In this document: positions 57,008 to 64,000 of the stretch, in pieces
Layout of the letters: each line of letters starts with the position of its first letter
Position numbering within the stretch: position 1 is the stretch's first letter
Source: Chytriomyces cf. hyalinus JEL632
Lineage: Eukaryota > Chytridiomycota > Chytridiomycetes > Chytridiales > Chytriomycetaceae
Direction: 5' to 3'
Assembly (NCBI GenBank): GCA_025435555.1
Contig: JAIWWG010000087.1
Location: 1 to 64,000 of the forward strand
DNA: 64,000 nt
Made by a program: the position numbers and the translations under genes
Notes under the pieces: generated by a model
Database searches by the model: none
The model's input: the letters and a program-made list of their open reading frames with translations, nothing else
What the model was told of the DNA's origin: nothing

Positions 57008-59791
57008 TTAGTAATCGGCTGACCCGTCACCGTCATTGTCGGCCTGACCACTCCCACCAACTTTCTCCTGAACAAGCTCATCATGTCCATCATCTCCCAT
57101 TTCATCCACAACTTTCCTCTTTTGCTGCGTTGCCAAGATCGTGGCTGCCGATGAGATCGGCTTCCCTCGACCAATCGTGGGAGGTTTCACAAGTCGTTTC
57201 ACAACAACTGGTTCTTGAGACTCGGGTATAGTTTCCTCATTTGCCAACGAGAGCTGTGTCATCTGTTGCGAACTTGACTCTGAAGATTGAGTAAGTCCAG
57301 GCTGACTTGATGGAATCAATTCACTTTCCGGAATGAAATTCGCGTTCGGTTTTTTGGGTTTCAAAGTCGGCTTGAATCTTCCTCCAATGCCACCAGTTCC
57401 ACTCAAGACGGTCGGTTTATTTTGAACAAGAAGCGCGGCATGCTCCTTCACCGGGCTGGGAGGTCGAGTGGGACTCATAGAACGAACAACCGGAATCTTT
57501 CGCTCAGGGCTACTTCGAGAGGGACTCTTTGTAGGGCTCCGCGATCGTCGCCGAGTTGGTGACACTGCAGCAGATGTTGATGATGCGATCACCGGTTTCG
57601 TATTGACTGTGATTGCTGGTCGTATACCGCGTTTAAGGCCGGATGGACCAGAAGATCGAGCTTTCACGTTCGCCAATGCGGCTGCACGCTGGAAGATATT
57701 TTGGAACATGGATGTCGATTCCGACGGTGCCTCTGGTTCAGTTTGTGCAAGCACATCTGGCGTTGGCTCTGATATTTGAGCCGTTTCAGCAGGCTGAGCT
57801 GCGGCGTCCGCTGGTTTGCTGTTGTTTTCGTTGTTGACGGTTTCGCTGCGCGCTTTTTCATCGCCAGGTTGCTGAGATTCGGTTGGTCGCTCTTGGTACG
57901 AAGGATCCGGCAATTCATCTTGAGTTCGTGATGAGCGCCCTTGTTGCATTCTTAACAATTGATACTCCTTCATGCGTTCGAGGAGGTCTTTTGCTGCATA
58001 CGGTTGGCTGTTAGTTATAAAATCGAGATGTCATAATAATGAGATTTTACGTGGAATCAGCCTATTTCGCAATGCTCTTGTCACCCGCGTTGGGTTCGCT
58101 CTTTCTTCCGCCTTAAACTTTAACTTAACATGCCGCCGCGTAACTTCTGGAAAGAGCAACCCAATCATTGCAAAATCGGTGCCAAAGTATTGCAAATACT
58201 GTACAACAAAATAACATACCCCATCAGCTTCATAGCACTGGAAACTCATGATAAAAAAAAAGTAACTCACCAAATAAAACAGCTCTGAATCATCCGATGT
58301 CCAACGGATCCTTCGAATTTTACCATATCGGAAACTAGCACTCGTAATATGAACATTGCCTGAAGTCTCATCCACAACTTCCATGTCATCGCGATCCATC
58401 TCTTCGACAGTCGTAAGCGGCACATCCAACACCAGCGAAGATTCGTCCACAACCATTTTTCCATCAATAATTGTAATCTTCGGTCCAACGTTAGCTTGTG
58501 ACCCCGGACGAACTGAAGCCGGAGTAACGGACGCTGCGGCAGCCGATGGTGCTGCAATTGCCGTCGCACATGATCCCGTCGGTTCCTCCACTCGCGTACT
58601 ATTATTACCAACAGGATCCGCAGGCATACTCTCGTCTCTCGCAGCATTCGAATCCACAGATCCAGACCTCTGACTCCGCGATCCAACACTCCCACCACGT
58701 CCTCTCTTTCTCATTTCCGCATCTAACAGCCCGCGTTTACTCAACTTTAGAAAATCGCTCTTCAGCATCACGAGTTTATCTAAAGGCAGTTTTCGCAGCT
58801 CTTCTTCGGATTGGATGGTCAACACAACAGGTTTTAAGCGCTTTTGTTTCGCCGATTCTCCTGCTGCATCCGTTTCTTCGCTACTGTGTTCTGGTGTCTC
58901 ACGTTGAGTTTGAGACGCGTTCAAATGACGTGGTTGCGAGTTCGATTCCATTAGCGCCGATGCACTGGATTCAGGATCCGAGTGCAGTGACGGCTCTCTT
59001 CTAGCAGATCCAGAGCCCGGTTTCGAAACGGATACTCCAGGCGCACTGATACGATTTCCAGGCAGATTGATGCGTGCAGTGACTCGCAATCCAGGTGTTG
59101 CTATTTTGTTTCCTGGTGCAGAAATCTTTGTCCCAGCTTGAACCACCTTATCAAAATACCAAACAGGGCGTCAGTGTCCGGATGCAGAGCATGCGAAAAA
59201 AAAAAAATTCACCTTTGCCGGGCCATTCACTTTCGGAGGTGGAACTGCAAACTCAACAGACGCATCATCGAGATCAAATTCAGAAGTATTGCGGTTCTCT
59301 GACTCATGTCTGGAAGAGAGTTGCGACGGAGTCAATGCTGGTGATTTCAGGATAGATTTTCGAGGGGTAAGACTTGGCGATCTGTGCGCTGGCAAGTGGG
59401 TCAAATGTGTCTCTGTCTGTGGGATTTGAAGCGTGGTTGAAGTGGGTTCGAGCGCTGTTTGTGATTGCAGTTGCTGCTGCTGCTGTTGAGGTGGTTCGCC
59501 GTCCAGTGGTGTTGCTTGATCGCCGTCGAACCCACTTCCAAAAGTTTCACTGCCAGTTGGGCCTTCGAACCGGACCCTTTTCGCACTTTCGGCAGGCTGT
59601 GGAGGAGGCGGGTGGTTCGGCCGTTTGAGGATATTTGAGTCGTCTGATTGGGGTTGAGGTTGCGATAGCGAAGGCGGCTGCGTCTGATTCTGAATCTGCG
59701 ATGGTTGTGAGGCTGAAGCATTGGACGAGGATGAAGGGCCTTTTGGTTTGAACTTGATGCCGCCCTTCTTCACTTGCGACGACACAAACAT
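57008..59791 (-). CDS. BDP1: TFIIIB subunit B'' (BDP1)
   Basis: General factor for RNA polymerase III initiation. The N-terminus MFVSSQVKKGGIKFKPKGPS is the usual BDP1 start (xFKPK); a Gln/Pro-rich region follows. Exon 2 carries EEELRKLPLDKLVMLKSDFL, ITIIDGKMVVDESSLVLD and the first part of the extended SANT domain (RIRWTSDDSELFYL). An intron (about 58187-58273) leads to YLQYFGTDFAMIGLLFPEVT and RRHVKLKFKAEERANPTRV, the SANT core. Another intron (about 57992-58052) leads to a long disordered C-terminal region with SP/SR repeats and GGRFKPTLKPKKPN. A fragment of this C-terminal region is duplicated at 55928-56110. Confidence 0.88.
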
Positions 59792-59841
59792 TTTTAAGGG
59801 ATTTAAATTTATCTTTGACTTATTTACATAAATATTTTCAC

Positions 59842-61296
59842 TCAGTGTCCAACGTCTCTTCCTCTGAAATACAAATCCGCATATTCAGTCATAAGCAGAC
59901 CCGTGTAACACATGGCTTCATCATACTGACTCATTTGCTTCGCCACAATCTGCGCATTAATGGAAATCTGCCGTGCCTTGTCATCATTCCGAAGCAGCCA
60001 CTCCAACTTTTCTTCCAAATCGCCAAAATCAACCTGTATAGGCACGTAATGCTCCCACGGCTTCAACCTCGCATTCCACCAGTCTATAAACACGCCGTTA
60101 TACAAAATAACACTGTTCGTCTGCAGAAACCCTTGTAACCGTCCCGGCCACGTATGTCCATCCACAACAAGCAGATACTTGAACTTGAGCGTCGGTTTAA
60201 AGTCGTAAAACTTTTTCATTCCAAAGTCCTTGTCCAGAACCTCTTTTGCGCTTTCGAATGAATGAACCAACGCTGTGAACCCAATGTCCACTCCCACAGG
60301 TTCCGGAATGGGCCCATTGGCGGCAGCTTCGAATATCCGATCTGGATACTTTTTGCCGTAATCTTTTGCCCACTGTACAAGACGGACTCGGTGGCTTTTG
60401 CGCCATGGGATATTGTCGCCGTAATGACTGCCAGTAGTCGTTCCATGCCAAAACAGCACGTTTTTCTTGTCTTCCCATTTGACACGGTCTTTAACGGGTG
60501 AGGTGGAGATGAGAGCATAGAACTGCGGCATGAGGATATCCGCATAACAGTCGGATTTGCATTGCGTAAAGAAAGGAACTTCTGCATCAACAGATTTCCA
60601 AGGCACAGGGTTCATAAAGTAGCCATGGTTCTCGCGGATGGAAGTCTTATTGGAAATGAGATCGTACATTGGGTTCCCAGTTGATTTGGAGAAATTCGTG
60701 CGTCCAAAGCGTTCGCGGAAACACTTGTTGTCGTCAAAAACTTGCGTGGGGTTATCATAAGCGCGATTCAAGAATTTGCTGGATGTGTTGTAACTGGGAA
60801 GACTTCTCGGGTTGTCCATTCCGTTGAAATAGAATCTGAAGGGTCGCTTGTCAAACAGCACTTTGATTTCGTTGTTGCGGAGGCAGGAATCCCAGCCCTT
60901 ATGGGATATATTAAATCCGCCGCCGCTGTCGAAAGACTCCGTCAGCCCGGGACCGGTAAACTGAGACCCAGTCCATTCGTTCGGTGCACCGCCAACAGCA
61001 TCGAAAACACTGTGGTCAATGCGACCAGCATCAATCCACGGCTTCAAGTCCTTGTACAACTGAGAGTAATGCCTAGGATCAATGTGGCAGTTGCGCTTCT
61101 CCGCAAACGCAACCCATCTGCCGTAGTTCGAAGGTGGGGGCTTTCCAACAGCGGCCAAGTACATGTTTGAAACCCGTTCCGATACATTATAGTCCGCTGC
61201 ATGGCTGTGCGAGGCTAACAGGCTGCCGTCCATGGAGAGGGACATCAGGACCATGCATATGCTGAGGATGACAATCACTGCTGCGATGGCTTTCAT
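59842..61296 (-). CDS. GT90-family (CAP10/Rumi-like) glycosyltransferase
   Basis: Type II membrane protein, single exon, 484 residues. The anchor is AAVIVILSICMVLMSLSMDG near residues 4-24, so the catalytic part is lumenal (Golgi/ER). Motifs of the CAP10 domain: KKNVLFWHGTTTGSHYG, HRVRLVQWAKDYG, then KFKYLLVVDGHTWPGRLQGF, LQTNSVILYNGVFIDWW, PWEHYVPIQVDFGDLEEKLEW and LLRNDDKARQISINAQ. In fungi this family includes proteins for xylosylation or capsule glycans. It ends GRDVGH-stop. Divergent from a PC-esterase gene, which suggests joint control of glycan assembly and decoration. Confidence 0.87.
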   Translation of the reverse strand: MKAIAAVIVILSICMVLMSLSMDGSLLASHSHAADYNVSERVSNMYLAAVGKPPPSNYGRWVAFAEKRNCHIDPRHYSQLYKDLKPWIDAGRIDHSVFDAVGGAPNEWTGSQFTGPGLTESFDSGGGFNISHKGWDSCLRNNEIKVLFDKRPFRFYFNGMDNPRSLPSYNTSSKFLNRAYDNPTQVFDDNKCFRERFGRTNFSKSTGNPMYDLISNKTSIRENHGYFMNPVPWKSVDAEVPFFTQCKSDCYADILMPQFYALISTSPVKDRVKWEDKKNVLFWHGTTTGSHYGDNIPWRKSHRVRLVQWAKDYGKKYPDRIFEAAANGPIPEPVGVDIGFTALVHSFESAKEVLDKDFGMKKFYDFKPTLKFKYLLVVDGHTWPGRLQGFLQTNSVILYNGVFIDWWNARLKPWEHYVPIQVDFGDLEEKLEWLLRNDDKARQISINAQIVAKQMSQYDEAMCYTGLLMTEYADLYFRGRDVGH

Positions 61297-61993
61297 GAGT
61301 TTCTTGTTTTCATTTGCTTCCTATTTTAACTTTGTGAACATTGGTGATGCCGTAAACACGACGGTTCAAGCTCCTGTTTGCAGCATTTAAACGCACACAA
61401 GAAACTGTAATCTTAAGCTTCGATCTGAGACTTGATCCAGCACATACTAAACTGGATACGGTGTTGAACAGGCTCATTGCCGCGTGAGGGTTATTCGACT
61501 GAGGCTGCGCTGATTTATCAGAATCCAACCAATCGGAATCCAGCCAATCAGAATCCAGCAAGTCAGGAACGGGCCATCGCATTGCGACACGTGTCGGTAC
61601 GAGTTTAACAAACTCAAAACGCAGAAGCTGTGGTTGAGAACGAGCAGTAAGAATCGGTGTTCATTGAATAAGAGCGCGTTGCTATCACGGGAAGGTGCGT
61701 GTTTTGTTGAACAGGAAGTGTTCAAGCGGCAAGGATTGAGAACTCAGTAAATGGGAATTTTTCGGTTCCGGCCACTTTCCATTCAACCAATCTGTTTTAA
61801 ATAATACCAAACACTCGGGAGGAGACAGCACCGACAACCAACCAACGGTATGGTATTGTGATCCCTCCTCCCATCTGCCCATCCATCCATCCATCCATCA
61901 GCATACTCACGCATGCATACAGGCACCCATCCAGTGACCAAGAGCTTATCGACAACCGCACCCCAACTGTCATCCATCTCCCATCTCCAGATA
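61297..61993. promoter_or_regulatory. Divergent region between GT90 and PC-esterase genes
   Basis: About 700 bp between start codons. It contains a near-tandem ATCGGAATCC/ATCAGAATCC series at 61517-61560 and a CCATCCATCC run at 61880-61900. No protein-like frame. It probably holds a shared bidirectional promoter. Confidence 0.5.
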
Positions 61994-63241
61994 ATGGCCA
62001 CCAATCGCTTCGCAATCGTCATCGCTGCCATCATCATCAGTCTCCTCGGCATCTTCCTGACTTTATCTTTCAGCAGCAACACCGCCGAATCCAATCGACT
62101 CATTACCGAACACTTTTTGAATTCCCCGACTCTGCCCCCTCTTTCCACCGCCAATGGAACATGGGTCAACCTTAAATCACACAAAGAATCCGAAGAGTTC
62201 CTCACCTGCAACCTTGCAAAATCAGCGGAACCAGAAAACTGCTGCCAACAACATCACATTGAACTCGCCCAACAGCAAAAGTTTCGAATCCGAACTGGAA
62301 ACGGCGATGAAACCGTGGCTCCACGCACCAGCGCCGATCTCGTGAAACTCGCTGCAAACAAGAGGGTCATGTTGATGGGAGACAGCATGACAAACCAAGT
62401 CTTTGAAGCACTGTACTCAGACATGGATTACTTGGGCATCAAAGTTGTCGAAAAGGATTTGCACCACAAGTTTCATGTCGATGAAAATCAAAACGGGTTC
62501 GAAGTCTGGTGGAGACGCTTTTATGTCCCCATGTTCAATACCACAATTCAGACTACAAAGACGTACAAATACCATTACCACAAAGAAGAGTTTGCAATGA
62601 CTCCATCCACCGCCAACCTCCCGCTCACGCGCACGGAAAATATCACCGATCCTTTTAAAATGGACGACCTTATGGTCACCCGCCGTGAGCACGTCCAATG
62701 GATGATTGACCAGTCCGATATTATCTTGTTCCAGATGGGATACCATTACCAGCCAGAACTCTCCTTGAACGGAAAACGCCGCAACGACAATGTCGCGAAA
62801 CTGTTTGAACCAACAATACACATGCTGTTCGCCTGGTTCCACGATATTCGCAACCAAACCGGTAAACGCTTCATCGTGCGCGACATTTTACCTACAAACA
62901 ATCGCGATTTGGTACACGAAAAACTCTGCAACCAACAGACTTTTCGATACGACCAAGAGAATGCCTTGCTGCAAAAATTGGCTCAACAATATGACCTGCC
63001 GTTTGTACAAAGTGAGCAGTTTTACCTGGACAAAGGGCACGCCAAGGTTGGGGTTCGAAAAGAGTCTAAAAAGATTGACTGCCTGCATTATTGCATGAAT
63101 CGGTTCATTTACGCGCCAGTCATTAATGCGTTGTACGAAGCCATGTACGCGGATCTTTTCACACAATCGCTCCTCGGGAACGTATCACTCCTCGGGAACG
63201 TATCCTCGGAAACGCATGAATCACGTTCTTTTCCACACTGA
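61994..63241 (+). CDS. PC-esterase/TBL-like acyltransferase, membrane anchored
   Basis: The start at 61994 gives MATNRFAIVIAAIIISLLGIFL, a type II signal anchor; the frame is open further upstream, but that part lies in a CATC repeat. The catalytic motifs are GDSM in RVMLMGDSMTNQVFE (nucleophile Ser) and DCLHYC near the C-terminus (DxxH dyad plus Cys, cf. DxxHWC of TBL/Cas1-type proteins). Between them, MIDQSDIILFQMGYHYQPEL and FIVRDILPTNNRD occupy the positions of the further conserved blocks. Known relatives O-acetylate wall or capsule polysaccharides. The C-terminus carries an 18-bp tandem duplication (SLLGNV twice) of probably recent origin. Confidence 0.8.
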   Translation: MATNRFAIVIAAIIISLLGIFLTLSFSSNTAESNRLITEHFLNSPTLPPLSTANGTWVNLKSHKESEEFLTCNLAKSAEPENCCQQHHIELAQQQKFRIRTGNGDETVAPRTSADLVKLAANKRVMLMGDSMTNQVFEALYSDMDYLGIKVVEKDLHHKFHVDENQNGFEVWWRRFYVPMFNTTIQTTKTYKYHYHKEEFAMTPSTANLPLTRTENITDPFKMDDLMVTRREHVQWMIDQSDIILFQMGYHYQPELSLNGKRRNDNVAKLFEPTIHMLFAWFHDIRNQTGKRFIVRDILPTNNRDLVHEKLCNQQTFRYDQENALLQKLAQQYDLPFVQSEQFYLDKGHAKVGVRKESKKIDCLHYCMNRFIYAPVINALYEAMYADLFTQSLLGNVSLLGNVSSETHESRSFPH

Positions 63242-63451
63242 CATTTTGGACTGTGCCACCCTGCTGGAATATTTATATAAAATAGCTTTTACAATACAAT
63301 CGAGAACGCGTTTGTTTTTCTATTCAAGTCCACTGATGCATGACTACCGCGCTCGAAATCAAACATGAAAACGCGAATGCGGCAATCCTTTAATGGTTAC
63401 GTCAACTCTTAATCAGAAGGACGCACAAACACGACTTGTACCGGAAAACCC

Positions 63452-64000
63452 CTACGCTCCTAAAAACAAACTCATAATCATTCCTGCAATGGGGTCCACA
63501 ACTTGGTCATACAGAATCTCTCCCCCCATTTCTCCAATCTTTTCAGCAGCAACCTGACGAAGCCCGGAGCCGGTCTGTATACTGGACGTTAATCCACGGG
63601 AAACAGTTTCCGGCGGGGTTGGGTCATAGATGGAAACAATGACTGGATTCAAAGCCTCTCGTGAAACAGCCACCAAGCGAAGAAATAGCGCATCGTCGAG
63701 AGTCAAGACAACGTTGAAATCGTCAGCAGATGCGTCACTGACTTTATCCGTGCTCTTGACACACACTATCATCACGTGGTTCGAACACATGGTGTGCATC
63801 ACAGTGCTGTTGGCTGGGAGCCGGACCTTGCCGTATGTGAAGTCCTTGATGCCCTTTAGCGGAACAGTTTCGTACTCTAGCCATGAGTTGAATGTGTCGC
63901 AGGAGCAGGGGTCGTCACTTAGAGTGCAGAGGGGTCGTCACTTAGAGTGCAGTAGAGGAGACTGACTCTCTCTGCCACAATTTTGGAAAAGCACTTGTCT
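63452..64000 (-). CDS. Unrecognised protein, 3' part, disrupted by a 23-bp duplication
   Basis: The C-terminal part of a gene that continues beyond the window. The reading frame includes DKCFSKIVAERVSLLYC near the edge, then LSDDPCSCDTF, WLEYETVPLKGI, FTYGKVRLPANSTVMH and DDFNVVLTLDDALFLRLVAV, and ends GMIMSLFLGA-stop at 63452. A perfect 23-bp tandem duplication at about 63908-63953 inserts a stop and shifts the frame between the first two blocks. Without one copy the two parts join in one frame. I cannot name the family; the start lies outside the window. Confidence 0.45.

Overview
The window is nuclear DNA of a filamentous-type fungus, most likely a chytrid (Chytridiomycota). The evidence is dense genes with many short GT-AG introns (about 50-80 nt), Crinkler (CRN) genes with a ubiquitin-like N-terminal domain, WOPR (Gti1/Pac2) regulators, and fungal housekeeping genes: SHMT, SEC63, BDP1, mitochondrial EF-Ts, adrenodoxin-type ferredoxin and mitoribosomal uS19m. 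The species cannot be named from the sequence alone.

Layout. 1-1.8 kb: SHMT, cut by the window start and disrupted by indels in its first 750 bp. 1.9-14.6 kb: four YANK/STK32-type AGC kinases, each with an MGxxCC-type (MGACC, MGGVCC, MGLACC) N-terminus, interrupted at 6.5-10.0 kb by a 7TM gene, a broken Crinkler and a decayed membrane-protein remnant. 14.9-18.9 kb: a NIPA-type Mg2+ transporter and a coiled-coil protein. 19.4-24.0 kb: four tandem copies of an unrecognised two-exon gene, two intact and two broken. 24.1-26.1 kb: ferredoxin and EF-Ts, convergent. 26.2-29.7 kb: a Crinkler cluster (a 3' fragment, one broken copy, one intact copy). 30.1-31.0 kb: a second 7TM gene. 31.1-46.1 kb: an array of six WOPR-domain genes and two WOPR remnants, with SEC63 and a secreted Reeler-domain protein among them. 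47.0-53.1 kb: a complete KDZ/Zisupton-type DNA transposon with 101-bp inverted repeats, an 8-bp target duplication, an HMG-like cargo gene and an apparently intact transposase. 53.2-64 kb: a P450, uS19m, a small membrane protein, BDP1, a divergent GT90/PC-esterase pair and one incomplete unknown gene.

The most unusual signal is that the Crinkler genes begin with copies of exon 1 of the neighbouring mitochondrial EF-Ts gene. The intact copy has the same exon length (127 nt), splice phase and about 60% protein identity, so a mitochondrial presequence is predicted to be spliced onto a CRN domain. The second is the WOPR array, whose members share a C-terminal motif of the form hFxxNPxW...PVxLxPL that I do not know to be described. 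The third is the complete KDZ element, whose inverted repeat supplies the start codon of the cargo gene on one side and an out-of-frame upstream ATG for the transposase on the other.

Whole-window pattern: local tandem duplication followed by decay (kinases, Crinklers, the 19-24 kb family, WOPR genes), next to single-copy housekeeping genes that stay intact.
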